The position numbers and the translations under genes were made by a program. The notes under the pieces were generated by a model. It did no database searches. It saw only the letters and a program-made list of their open reading frames with translations, and was not told the DNA's origin. Shown one piece after another: positions 24,981-33,168 of a DNA stretch of 64,000 nt; the stretch's first letter is position 1, and every line of letters begins with the position of its first letter. Origin of the DNA: Phytoactinopolyspora halophila (GTDB lineage: Bacteria; Actinomycetota; Actinomycetes; Jiangellales; Jiangellaceae); contig NZ_QMIG01000003.1 of the NCBI RefSeq assembly GCF_003287285.1, positions 248,001-312,000 of the forward strand. The letters are read 5' to 3'.

Positions 24981-25615
24981 AGGGACCTGGCGCGGCGGAG
25001 CGGGTGGAGGAGGTGGCGACGCCAGGACCGCGCCCAGTAGATCGCGGCGCCCAGCAGGGCCAGGCCGCCGGCCACCACGGCACTCTTCCAGTCGTCGTGA
25101 GGCCGCGCCGAGAACTCCCACCACACGTAGGTCGAGCCGGTATCCATGCCCCAGAACAGCAGGATCGCCACGCTGACCAGCGGGAGGAGCCAGCTGCGTG
25201 ACCAGCCGAACATCCGTCCTGATAGCAATGCCAGGCCCAGCCACGCGATCATGGCACGCAGGGCGATCAACGCCGTATCACCACCCAGGCCAAGCCACGC
25301 GACCACGGTGAACGAGCCCAGGTACAGCACCACCGATCCGGCCAGGTAGAGGTGCTGGACACGCCAGTACTCCCGGACCGCCGCGCTTTCGAGCTCGCCC
25401 AGCGGGCTGTGCAGGAGCACCGCGGGCATGATCGCCACGATGAGTGACAGCAACCGCCACACCGGCAGCGTCGCGACGCCCTCGGCGATCGGTACCGGGT
25501 TCGCCACCTCGTGGTGACCGACCACCACGGTCACCACCGACACCAGGGCAACCACCACCGGGCCGAACCAGCAGCGACGTAAGAACAGGAAGGTCCGCAG
25601 ATCTTCGATGCTCAC
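24971..25615 (-). CDS. Membrane protein of an ABC exporter operon
   Basis: A 214-residue protein with about six membrane helices (for example WFGPVVVALVSVVTVVVG and YLAGSVVLYLGSFTVVAWLG) and basic ends. No catalytic motif is visible. It follows the larger membrane protein by twelve bases and the ATPase gene beyond it, so it is probably a permease subunit of an ABC-2-like exporter. The start is GTG 25615. Its stop codon belongs to hairpin A3. Confidence 0.7.
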   Translation of the reverse strand: MSIEDLRTFLFLRRCWFGPVVVALVSVVTVVVGHHEVANPVPIAEGVATLPVWRLLSLIVAIMPAVLLHSPLGELESAAVREYWRVQHLYLAGSVVLYLGSFTVVAWLGLGGDTALIALRAMIAWLGLALLSGRMFGWSRSWLLPLVSVAILLFWGMDTGSTYVWWEFSARPHDDWKSAVVAGGLALLGAAIYWARSWRRHLLHPLRRARSLSR

Positions 25616-25627
25616 CGCGGCCCGGCC

Positions 25628-26956
25628 CTAGCTCTGGCCATCCCGGGGGCAGATCGAGCGGTACTCCTCGACTTGCTCCTCGGCCCACTCGAACTGCTCC
25701 TCCCGGGAGAGGTCGCCGTTGGCGACGTCGAAACCGCGCTGCAACTGCTCCCCCACCTCGGGATCACCGGCGGGGATCTGCCCCGGGCTTCCACCACCGG
25801 CGAGATAGTGCTCCAGCCAGCTGTCTATTCGCAAGGTCACATCCCGCGCCTCGTCCACCTCGCGCGCGCACTCACCCTGGTAGCCGCGCCACGAGATCAT
25901 TCGTGCGATCTCCCGCGTGATTGCCCCCGGGCTGCCGTCGAAGATCTCGAACGTCGAGCTGCCCTGTTCTTCGTCTCCCAGGTCGACGGTGCCGTCATCC
26001 AGCCGGTCAACGCGATAGCGCAGTCCATATTCCCAGGCCACGTCTTCCTCGCGGACGAAGATGTCCGGTAGCGCCTCGACCCGCTGGCTGATCTCTGCCA
26101 CCACCGGTGCGTACTTCTCGTGCTCTGGCCACAAGCACAGCTTCATCTGGTCACCGCGGCACAGCGGGTCCACGGCAGCACGTTCGGCGATCGCCGGGCC
26201 CGCGGCGCGGCCAAGGGCGAAGACCGAGATCATCACTACGACACATGCCGGAACCAGCACTAACGGCCGCGCCCACGGGTAGGAAGGCTGCTCGGCACCA
26301 CGCAACGAGCGCGGCTTGCGCACGGGGAGCAGGATCGCGACGGCACACAGCGCGACGGCCGCAGCCACCCTGGTCAGGACGACGAAGAGATCGACATGCG
26401 TGTCCGGATACCCGGATATCACGACGATGCGCTCGCCGCCGATCTCACCGAAGTAGGCGAACGCCAGGAAACCGCCGATACCGGCCACCACGGCAGCGAT
26501 CGCGGACGGCAGGTACTTTCCCAGGATCCAGCCAGCGCCGACGGCCGCGAGCATCGGGAACAATCCGAGCAGCCAGTAGCCGGGAACGAGCGAGAATCCC
26601 GGCGGACTCTGCGGGAGCGTGCGTGCGAGCGCGACGACGAAGCCCACGCAGTAGGCGACGACGGTCACCGCCGCGATCGACGCCACGCCCAGCAGCTCGC
26701 GCTGCCATCGCGGGCGCACCGAGGCTTCGAGCTGCTCGGCCAGTCCCAGACGTTCCTCGCGGCGGGCGGTCCACGCGGCGTAGGCCGCCGCGAGCATGGC
26801 GAGGAACATGGCCGGCATCTGTGCGGCGACGGCCGTCTCGGGCCACACCCCGACCCAGTGATCGTCCCGCAGGAAGATCATGGATAGGTCGACGGCAATC
26901 AGAAACGGAAGCAGCCACAGCGCGTTCGCGTGCCGCAGGACGCCGATGAGCCTCAT
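25628..26956 (-). CDS. Membrane protein with C-terminal soluble domain, ABC exporter operon
   Basis: A 442-residue protein: about seven membrane helices up to residue 260, then a soluble domain of roughly 180 residues rich in Glu, Asp and Trp with four Cys (CRGDQMKLC, GECAREVD, SICPRDG) that may form disulfides outside the cell. The start overlaps the ATPase stop by four bases (ATGA). By position it is the main permease of the exporter. I do not recognise the soluble domain. Confidence 0.72.
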   Translation of the reverse strand: MRLIGVLRHANALWLLPFLIAVDLSMIFLRDDHWVGVWPETAVAAQMPAMFLAMLAAAYAAWTARREERLGLAEQLEASVRPRWQRELLGVASIAAVTVVAYCVGFVVALARTLPQSPPGFSLVPGYWLLGLFPMLAAVGAGWILGKYLPSAIAAVVAGIGGFLAFAYFGEIGGERIVVISGYPDTHVDLFVVLTRVAAAVALCAVAILLPVRKPRSLRGAEQPSYPWARPLVLVPACVVVMISVFALGRAAGPAIAERAAVDPLCRGDQMKLCLWPEHEKYAPVVAEISQRVEALPDIFVREEDVAWEYGLRYRVDRLDDGTVDLGDEEQGSSTFEIFDGSPGAITREIARMISWRGYQGECAREVDEARDVTLRIDSWLEHYLAGGGSPGQIPAGDPEVGEQLQRGFDVANGDLSREEQFEWAEEQVEEYRSICPRDGQS

Positions 26957-27702
26957 ATAGCCGTCGCCTCGGCATTCTCCAGCACGCGGATGTAGCCGCG
27001 CTCGAGTGGGGTTGCACCCGTGGACGGCGCATCGCCGAGCGCGGCCAGCTCGTCTTTCGTCCCGTGGAAGAGGGCACGCCCTTCGTTCATGACCACGACG
27101 TCACCGCCGAGAGCGTCGACGTCATCGACGAGGTGAGTGCTCAGCACGACGGTGGCCTGCTGGCCACAGCGCGACACGATCTCCCGGAAGGCCACGCGTT
27201 GCTGGGGGTCCAGCCCCACCGTGGGTTCGTCGAGCAGGACAACGGCGGGCTCACCGACCAGCGCCCACGCGATGCCGGCCCGGCGGATCATCCCGCCGGA
27301 CAGCTTGCGCATCTTCGTCTTGGCGTGCTCCGCGAGCCGCACGTCGTCGAGCACCGAGGCCACATGCGAGGAGCGCTGCTGCCGGGGCACACCCCGGATC
27401 CAGGCGGCATAGTGCACGAAGTCCTGGACGGTGAGGGATGGATCGTAGCCAAAGGCCTGGGGTAGGTAGCCGATGCGGTGCCGCGCCTGCTGAAGCGCCG
27501 CAGGGCTGTCGATCACGTGCCCGTCGACGCTGAACGTTCCCGACGTGGGTGGCTTGATCGTCGCCAGCGTGCGCAACAACGTCGTCTTGCCCGCACCGTT
27601 CGGCCCCAGCAGCGAGACGATGCCGGGGCCCAGACGCACGGACAGGCCGTCGATGATCACCCGCCCGCGATAGCTCTGCCGCAGGTCACAAGCCTCGATC
27701 AT
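26953..27702 (-). CDS. ABC transporter ATP-binding protein (exporter type)
   Basis: A 249-residue ATPase: Walker A GPNGAGKTT, Q-loop YLPQAFGYDPSLTV, signature LSGGMIRR, Walker B VVLLDEPTVGLDP, switch STHLVDDV. The sequence pattern and the GYIRVL tail match ATPases of ABC-2-type exporters. ATG 27702 begins right at the domain; the frame is open to 27777 but that part is not conserved. First gene of a three-gene operon with the two membrane proteins. Confidence 0.88.
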   Translation of the reverse strand: MIEACDLRQSYRGRVIIDGLSVRLGPGIVSLLGPNGAGKTTLLRTLATIKPPTSGTFSVDGHVIDSPAALQQARHRIGYLPQAFGYDPSLTVQDFVHYAAWIRGVPRQQRSSHVASVLDDVRLAEHAKTKMRKLSGGMIRRAGIAWALVGEPAVVLLDEPTVGLDPQQRVAFREIVSRCGQQATVVLSTHLVDDVDALGGDVVVMNEGRALFHGTKDELAALGDAPSTGATPLERGYIRVLENAEATAI

Positions 27703-27847
27703 GTCCACCCCGTGCGTCGACTCGCATCGCGTGAAAAGACGGACCCCCGCATGTCGCCCCTCACTCCGGCACCACATCTACCATGCCATCGCGTGCCGGG
27801 GCACGGATCCGTCCACCAGCGTGACGATCACATACGAGGATGCTGTA

Positions 27848-28213
27848 TCAGTGTGCCCGGAGGGCATCGGCGAGTATGGCGGCCTGGCTGAGGTCCGGAT
27901 CCTTGGTTGCGGTCAGCAAGGTCACCGGCTGCTCTCCCGCTACCGCCCGCAGGCGTTCCAGCGCCTCCGCCCGCTCGGGTTCGCCGAGCTCGGCGCGGTA
28001 GTGCCGGGCGAACTCCGCGAAGCGTTCCGGGTCGTGGCCGTACCAGCGACGCAGCTCCGTCGAGGGAGCCACCTGCTTGCACCATTCGTCGATCTGCGCG
28101 TGGTCCTTGCGCAGCCCACGCGGCCAGACCCGGTCGACCAGCACCCGCCAGCCGTCGGCGGCACGTGCTGGCTCGTAGATTCGGCGAACGTTCACCTGCC
28201 GCTCGCTGCTCAT
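27848..28213 (-). CDS. DUF488-family protein
   Basis: A 121-residue DUF488 protein: VRRIYEPARAADGWRVLVDRVWPRGLRKD near the start, then APSTELRRWYGHDPERFAEFARHYRAEL and VTLLTATKDPDLSQA. The family is small, soluble and of no established reaction. It stands alone between the ABC exporter and the TetR gene, on the same strand as both. The ATG at 28213 is the only good start. Confidence 0.86.
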   Translation of the reverse strand: MSSERQVNVRRIYEPARAADGWRVLVDRVWPRGLRKDHAQIDEWCKQVAPSTELRRWYGHDPERFAEFARHYRAELGEPERAEALERLRAVAGEQPVTLLTATKDPDLSQAAILADALRAH

Positions 28214-28245
28214 GGCGCCAGCCTATGCGCGCTCCAGCGCCGGAT

Positions 28246-28827
28246 TCACCGATCACCAACCATTCGCCTGGTGGTTTCCATGAGCTGTTCACGTAGCTGT
28301 GCCGACGCCTTGCCGGGCTCGTCGAAACGTTCCAGGATAAGGCCGGTGAGCTGCGGCAGGGTCGAGGGCCATGCAGCCAGCCCGATCAACGTGATCAGCA
28401 TCGTAGCGGCGTGCACATCTGCGGGAGCGTCCAGCGCGTCCGCGAGCGCCTGAACTTTCCTGGCATAGTGCCGGGACCGCTCCTCGTGTCGCGGTAGCGA
28501 GCCCTGATCACCGTAGTGCAGGGCTTCCCACATGAGCAGCCGCAGGAGCTGGGGGTTCTCGCGGTGAAAGTCGTAGATGCGGCCGACGTATGCCGCCAGA
28601 TCCCCGGACGGCAGTCCCAGGGCGGCGGTGTGTTCGTGCAGCACGTCGACCATCACTTCCTCGAAGAGGGCCTCCTTGCTGCCGAAGTGACCGTATATCC
28701 GCTCCTTGTTCACGCCTGCACGCTCGGCTATGCGCGCCACACGGGCACCGCCGACGCCGTGTGCGGCGAACTCGTCGCGCGCGGCCGCCAGAAGCTCGGC
28801 GCGCGTGGCAGACGGATCGCGAGGCAT
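28246..28827 (-). CDS. TetR-family regulator of the adjacent MFS gene
   Basis: A 193-residue TetR repressor: the DNA-binding domain spans about residues 5-50 (AELLAAARDEFAAHGVGGARVARIAERAGVNKERIYGHFGSKEALFEEV), followed by the ligand-binding helical domain. It is transcribed away from an MFS transporter gene, with a CCAACCA/TGGTTGG dyad between them. The start is ATG 28827; a GTG nine bases earlier is also possible. The open frame far upstream crosses the operator and is rejected. Confidence 0.9.
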   Translation of the reverse strand: MPRDPSATRAELLAAARDEFAAHGVGGARVARIAERAGVNKERIYGHFGSKEALFEEVMVDVLHEHTAALGLPSGDLAAYVGRIYDFHRENPQLLRLLMWEALHYGDQGSLPRHEERSRHYARKVQALADALDAPADVHAATMLITLIGLAAWPSTLPQLTGLILERFDEPGKASAQLREQLMETTRRMVGDR

Positions 28828-28919
28828 GCCGTTCACGGTATCGAACGCGAGCGACAGGTCGCGGCAGCCCACCGTTTGAAGTGTTCCCCTCACGGTCACG
28901 ATGGCCGCTCTCACGTTTG

Positions 28920-28935
28920 CCAACCAACTGGTTGG
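28920..28935. promoter_or_regulatory. TetR operator
   Basis: CCAACCAACTGGTTGG: arms CCAACCA and TGGTTGG with two bases between, continued by another TTGG. It lies 17 bases before the MFS start in the divergent tetR/MFS region. Confidence 0.7.
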
Positions 28936-28952
28936 TTGGTTACGTTCGGGAC

Positions 28953-30170
28953 ATGACCACGACGACTTCCCCGTCCTCCTCGCGCGCTTCCACGGCGACA
29001 CCATGGGCTCCGACCCTGCGCACCACCGTGTTCCTGACGATCTGCGGCATCCTGATGGTCGGCCAGCTCTACACGGTGCTGGCCCTGCTCGAACCGATGA
29101 GCACGTCATTCGGCGTGGACGCCGAGACGGTGACATGGACATCCACGGCGTTCGCGCTGGCCTACGCCGTGGGATTCCTGATCTTCGGTCCGCTGTCGGA
29201 TCGATTCGGCACACGCCGGATCATGACTGTGGGCATGGCGGCGACAGCTGCCACGACGGCACTGGTCGCCGCGGCCCCCGGCATGGAAGCCGGCGTTGGC
29301 CTGCGCGCGCTTCAAGGGCTGACTGCCGCGTCGCTGGCGCCGGCGGCGTTTTCCTATGTCGCCGCACGCATCGCGCCGAACCGTCGCCCACTCGTGCTGA
29401 CGTGTTTGACCAGCTCCTTCCTGGCGTCGGCACCGATCATGCAGGTGGGCGCGCAGGGCCTCGCGCGGGCGACGAACTGGCAGGCGGTCTTCCTGACCTG
29501 CGCGCTGTTGATCGCGGTCGTGGCACTGATCATGCCGGCGGTCTTGCGCCCGGATCACACCCAGAAGGTGGGAAGCGTCAGCGCGGCCTTCACGGCCATG
29601 CCAGCACTGTTGGCGAATGGCCGCCTGCTGGCCCTGTTCGCCGCGACGACGACCCTCCTCGGCGGCTACGTCGCCATCCTGACAGCCGTCACGATCGCCG
29701 GCCCTCCCGCGATGGCCGACGACCCGGCAACGTTGCTCGTCCTGCGCGCGTCGGGCCTTCCGGTGATGATCGTGGTGCCCGTACTCATGCCCCTGCTCAC
29801 TCGCCTCCACCCGCACGTCCGCATACCTGGCGGGCTGGCGCTCGCCGCCGTCGCCGCGTGGAGCGCCTCGCTTGCCGGGCACGACGTCCTACCGCTCGCC
29901 GCGACGCTGATGGCGTTCGTGGCCGGGATACTCGTCGCGGCACCGGCTCTGGTCCAGGCGATCGCGGGGATCGCCGGCCACCGCCAGGGCGCCGCTACCG
30001 CGCTGTACGCGTTCGCCATGTTCGTGGGAGCCAGCCTGGGGCCGCAGCTTGCCGGCAGCCTGGCGGCGCGGGGATTCGCCGGCATCGTCCAGCTGGTTGC
30101 CGTCGTCGCCGCGCTTGGCGCGCTGGTCTCGCTGGCCGGCAAGAAGGCAAGCGGGCGAGCCAACCCGTGA
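28953..30170 (+). CDS. MFS transporter (drug efflux type)
   Basis: A 405-residue major facilitator with about twelve membrane helices. GPLSDRFGTRRIM is the loop 2-3 motif. The nearby TetR gene and operator suggest substrate-induced efflux. It is close to the DHA1 group by motif and length; the substrate is unknown. The start ATG follows TTCGGGAC. Its stop lies directly beside the stop of the convergent MarR gene, with no spacer. Confidence 0.88.
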   Translation: MTTTTSPSSSRASTATPWAPTLRTTVFLTICGILMVGQLYTVLALLEPMSTSFGVDAETVTWTSTAFALAYAVGFLIFGPLSDRFGTRRIMTVGMAATAATTALVAAAPGMEAGVGLRALQGLTAASLAPAAFSYVAARIAPNRRPLVLTCLTSSFLASAPIMQVGAQGLARATNWQAVFLTCALLIAVVALIMPAVLRPDHTQKVGSVSAAFTAMPALLANGRLLALFAATTTLLGGYVAILTAVTIAGPPAMADDPATLLVLRASGLPVMIVVPVLMPLLTRLHPHVRIPGGLALAAVAAWSASLAGHDVLPLAATLMAFVAGILVAAPALVQAIAGIAGHRQGAATALYAFAMFVGASLGPQLAGSLAARGFAGIVQLVAVVAALGALVSLAGKKASGRANP

Positions 30171-30629
30171 TCAGTGAGTCCCGTCGAGGTGCGTGTGATA
30201 TTCCAGGACCCGGCCAAGGAGCGAGGCCAGGTGCGCGCGTTCCTCCGGGGAAAGCGGCTCGAACAGGTCGTCCTGAGCGAGGCGTACCTGCTCATCCAGG
30301 TGCCGCAGCATGCCGCTGCCCTCGGGTGTGAGCGAGACGGTGTTGCGCCGCCGATCGGTCTCGTCCGGACTTCGCACCACCAATCCGCGCGCCGCGAGAT
30401 CGTCCACGGCAGTGACGATGTCGCTACGGTCCATCCGGCACATCCGGCCGAGCGCTGCCTGACTACAGGGGCCTGCCTCGTCCAGCGCAGCCATGACGGC
30501 GTAGTGATGCGTGCGAAAGTCCGCCAGCCGGTGCGCCACGATGCGGTGCGCATGCGCCGCTGCCTGCGTCAACTGCCGGCTCGGTATGCGCCGCAGGCGT
30601 TCGGGTGTGGGGTCGTCGATGGGCATCAT
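30171..30629 (-). CDS. MarR-family transcriptional regulator
   Basis: A 152-residue winged-helix regulator: HHYAVMAALDEAGPCSQAALGRMCRMDRSDIVTAVDDLAARGLV (helix-turn-helix), wing RSPDETDRRRNTVSLTPEG. It diverges from a SnoaL-like gene across two strong dyads with the core GTTGG-N5-CCAAC. The start is one of two adjacent ATGs (30629 or 30626); the extension to 30662 would run over the first operator. Confidence 0.9.
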   Translation of the reverse strand: MMPIDDPTPERLRRIPSRQLTQAAAHAHRIVAHRLADFRTHHYAVMAALDEAGPCSQAALGRMCRMDRSDIVTAVDDLAARGLVVRSPDETDRRRNTVSLTPEGSGMLRHLDEQVRLAQDDLFEPLSPEERAHLASLLGRVLEYHTHLDGTH

Positions 30630-30643
30630 CCGCAGTCTAGGCT

Positions 30644-30709
30644 TTGTTGGACCTACCAACAATCTGCTAACGTGGCGTAATCGTTGGGACCACCAACGAT
30701 TACGCCACG
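30644..30709. promoter_or_regulatory. Two MarR operators with core GTTGG-N5-CCAAC
   Basis: Site 1 (30644-30662) has TTGTTGG/CCAACAA arms. Site 2 (30671-30709) has perfect 17-base arms. Both keep the core GTTGG-N5-CCAAC, with centres about 37 bases apart. Site 1 lies next to the marR start, site 2 next to the SnoaL-like gene. Confidence 0.75.
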
Positions 30710-30724
30710 ATCAGGAGTACGGAC

Positions 30725-31201
30725 ATGACCACGGAGCACTCCCCTGACCGCATCAACGAGCTCGAGCAGCGGCTCGCCACACTCGAAGATCACGCCGAGA
30801 TCACCGATCTGCTCGCCCGGCACGGGCGGTGGCTCGACCAGAAACGTTTCGACGACGCGCGTTCCGTCTTCACCGAGGATGCTTCCATTCTCGTCGCATC
30901 CGGCGACGTGCGCGGCGCCGATCGGCTCGCGGAGCTGGCACGGAAGAGTCATGGGGACTTTTCACTGACTCACCACATGACGACGAATCCGCAGATCGAG
31001 ATCGACGGTGATCACGCGACCGTGGTCGCCCAGCAAATCGCGGCCTTCTGCCGTGACGGCAGTGAGCCGGAGTTCATCGTCGGCGAGCAGTACCGCATGC
31101 AGGCCGTTCGTACCCGGCATGGCTGGCGGTTCTCGCGCGTGCAGGGCGAGCAGCTGTGGCGGATCCCAAGTTCGCCCGAAACGGCACTCACGGCCTCGTA
31201 G
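30725..31201 (+). CDS. SnoaL/NTF2-like protein
   Basis: A 158-residue protein of the nuclear transport factor 2-like fold (EITDLLARHGRWLDQKRFDDARSVFTEDASI, LTHHMTTNPQIEIDGDHA, RYRMQAVRTRHGWRFSRVQGEQLWRI pattern). In this family such proteins are small-molecule isomerases, dehydratases or ligand binders. GGAG stands upstream of the ATG. It faces the MarR gene across two dyads, so it is likely repressed by it. The substrate is unknown. Confidence 0.8.
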   Translation: MTTEHSPDRINELEQRLATLEDHAEITDLLARHGRWLDQKRFDDARSVFTEDASILVASGDVRGADRLAELARKSHGDFSLTHHMTTNPQIEIDGDHATVVAQQIAAFCRDGSEPEFIVGEQYRMQAVRTRHGWRFSRVQGEQLWRIPSSPETALTAS

Positions 31202-31290
31202 ACCCCCAATCCCGGAAGGCCGCTTTCTCGGCGCGACAGAATGCGCCGATATCCCATCTGGTGGAACCAGAATGTGCGGTTTGGCCGAGA

Positions 31291-31320
31291 TTCGGAAATT
31301 ACTGGGGGCCAATTTCCGAA
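31291..31320. terminator. Hairpin between the SnoaL-like gene and the LPDTG gene
   Basis: TTCGGAAATT and AATTTCCGAA pair perfectly across a ten-base loop. It lies 90 bases past the SnoaL-like stop and about 80 bases before the next gene. No T-tract follows, so it may be a terminator or a regulatory hairpin. Confidence 0.4.
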
Positions 31321-31397
31321 ATGTCTGATTTCAGGCATTGACGCCAACGCAAATCCCCACTAAACAGCCTCTCGGCATAATTCCAGTTAGGGGGGAC

Positions 31398-32132
31398 ATG
31401 TTGAGAAAGATCATGATGGCAGTGCCCATGGCACTGGCACTCGCCGTGGGTGGCACGACCGCAGCCGGGGCGAGCACGAGCGAGATCGAGCCGAGTGTGG
31501 ACGTCGCGTGCGAGGACGGCACGCCCACCATCGGCGTCGACGATCTGCACGACGCCGAACGCTGGCACATCGTCACGGTCGGCGGCGACGACGCCGGCAC
31601 CACGATCCTCTCGGACGAGGACGGCACCACGAGCGTGTCGGTGGAACCCGGCCAGTACGAGCTGGCGTGGTGGGTCGACGAGCAGCTTCCGTACGAGACG
31701 CTCTCCATCGACGTTCCCGCGTGTGACGAGGACGAGGATGAGCAGGACGAGGATGAAGAGCAAGAGCAGGAAGAACAATGTGTCGACGTCAACACGGCCG
31801 GTCTCGAAGAACTGCAACTGCTGAAGCACATCGGGCCGGATCGCGCCGCACAGATTCTCGACCTGCGGCCGTTCACGTCCATCGCCGACCTCGACCGTGT
31901 CGACGGGCTGCGCGCCGGTGGCGAGCGGCTGCAGGAGCTGGTTGCCGGCGGTAACGGCTTCCTGCCGCTGTGCCCGTTCGACGACGACGCAGATGACGAG
32001 AAGGAGGAGGACGACGACACCGGAGGCGAGGCCCTGCCCGACACCGGAGCTCCGGCACTGCTCGCGCTGGTCGGCCTGGGCGTGACCGGAATCGGCGGCG
32101 GCCTGGCCATGCTGCGGCGTCGCTTCATCTGA
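31398..32132 (+). CDS. Sortase-anchored surface protein with helix-hairpin-helix domain
   Basis: A 244-residue secreted protein. Signal peptide 1-26 (MAVPMALALAVGG core), an N-terminal beta-like domain (30-108, perhaps MSCRAMM/SdrD-like), an acidic linker (EDEDEQDEDEEQEQEEQ), a ComEA-type helix-hairpin-helix domain (128-185: VDVNTAGLEELQLLKHIGPDRAAQIL), a second acidic stretch, then a sorting signal LPDTG (213-217), membrane helix and basic RRRF tail. GGGGGG precedes the ATG at 31398; the longer frame lacks a signal peptide. A cell-wall protein with a DNA-binding-type domain is unusual; function unknown. Confidence 0.82.
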   Translation: MLRKIMMAVPMALALAVGGTTAAGASTSEIEPSVDVACEDGTPTIGVDDLHDAERWHIVTVGGDDAGTTILSDEDGTTSVSVEPGQYELAWWVDEQLPYETLSIDVPACDEDEDEQDEDEEQEQEEQCVDVNTAGLEELQLLKHIGPDRAAQILDLRPFTSIADLDRVDGLRAGGERLQELVAGGNGFLPLCPFDDDADDEKEEDDDTGGEALPDTGAPALLALVGLGVTGIGGGLAMLRRRFI

Positions 32133-32165
32133 TCGCGCCGCATTTCCTGACCGAACGATCGGCGT

Positions 32166-32212
32166 CGCCCTGGCGGGCGTCACCTCCCCCGGAGGGACCG
32201 CTCGCCAGGGCG
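32166..32212. terminator. Bidirectional terminator hairpin
   Basis: CGCCCTGGCGGGCG (32166-32179) pairs with CGCTCGCCAGGGCG (32199-32212), one mismatch, with a 19-base loop. It sits exactly between the convergent LPDTG gene and recombinase-partner gene. Confidence 0.65.
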
Positions 32213-32220
32213 TCACCATG

Positions 32221-33168
32221 TCATCGTTGCCGCAACTCCCGCGTCGAGCGATCCAGTTCGCCGAGAGCGTCCTGCAGATCGCGATCCACCTCGGAGAGGC
32301 GCTCCTCGAACTCGTCGAGCAGGCTTTCCATCGCCTCGTAGAGCTCACGCCCGGGTTGCCCGCCGTGACGCTCCGCCGTACCGCTGGCTGGCATCTCCCC
32401 GGCGCCCGGTGCGTCGGCGTCATCGGCCGCCCGGAGCCGGGTCGCGATGATCGTCGTCACCGAGCGGGTGGACAAGGGCTGGCGCAGCGGCCACCCGTGC
32501 TGATCGAACCCGGTGAACAGCGGCCGTCCCGCGTACGGCGCCGTGGTGGGCAGCGGCCGCTCGCAGTCGTGGCGCTCGGGATGGTGCCCCATCGTGTCGA
32601 ACTCCCCGGCGAGCCACTCGCGTGTCCCCCGCCAGCCGGTGGCGTGCCCGCACCTGGCGAGCCGGAGCCACCGGGTGTACGCGCAGACCGGACATGCCGC
32701 CGCCACGTCGGTGCGTTCCAGCGATGCCACGGGACCGGGAAGTCCCCGCACCGCAGACTCGTCGACACGCAGCAAGCCGAGAGCGAGGTCGCAGACCTGC
32801 CGTCGGGTCAGCCCACCCAGGCACACCAGGGCCAGCACGGCGGCGTCGCGGCGGCCGGCGAGCGCGCGTGGCCAGGCGTGCACCGGTATCTGCGCGAGCG
32901 CGGTCATCACCCGCGTCGTGTCGAATCGCGTCGCGGGCTGCACCGGCTGGCCCGCCATCGCACGTATGTGGCCTCGGATCGCCTCGTCGTGTCCTGGCGC
33001 CGGCAGCCCGGCGCGCTCGTGCATCACGTTGATCTCGCGTACCCGCCGGGCCAGCGTGGCGGGCGCCGCCGGGCACTCGCGCAGGAACCGCAGCACGGTG
33101 TGGGCATCGGCGCCCAGCGGCTCGATGTCCCACGAGGCGCACCAGTCCACGTAAAGCGACGTGCTCAC
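32221..33168 (-). CDS. Tyrosine-recombinase-like protein lacking the catalytic C-terminus
   Basis: A 315-residue protein translated from a GTG that overlaps the upstream recombinase stop by four bases. It resembles its neighbour over the first two thirds: core-binding helices, RRDAAVLALVCLGGLTRRQVCDLALG in the position of the first catalytic Arg, and the shared CPVCAYTRWLR (neighbour: CVVCAWVRWLR). After PLSTRSVTTIIATRL the HxxR, second His and Tyr of recombinases are absent; instead there is a Gly/Ala-rich linker and a predicted coiled coil (ESLLDEFEERLSEVDRDLQDALGELD). It may be a structural partner. A larger open frame begins upstream but belongs to the neighbour. Confidence 0.72.
   Translation of the reverse strand: MSTSLYVDWCASWDIEPLGADAHTVLRFLRECPAAPATLARRVREINVMHERAGLPAPGHDEAIRGHIRAMAGQPVQPATRFDTTRVMTALAQIPVHAWPRALAGRRDAAVLALVCLGGLTRRQVCDLALGLLRVDESAVRGLPGPVASLERTDVAAACPVCAYTRWLRLARCGHATGWRGTREWLAGEFDTMGHHPERHDCERPLPTTAPYAGRPLFTGFDQHGWPLRQPLSTRSVTTIIATRLRAADDADAPGAGEMPASGTAERHGGQPGRELYEAMESLLDEFEERLSEVDRDLQDALGELDRSTRELRQR

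Noticed and set aside
32221-33168. Recombinase-like gene as a pseudogene
   Set aside because: Although catalytic residues are missing, the frame is intact, is coupled to its neighbour and has its own C-terminal coiled coil, so I list it as a gene.
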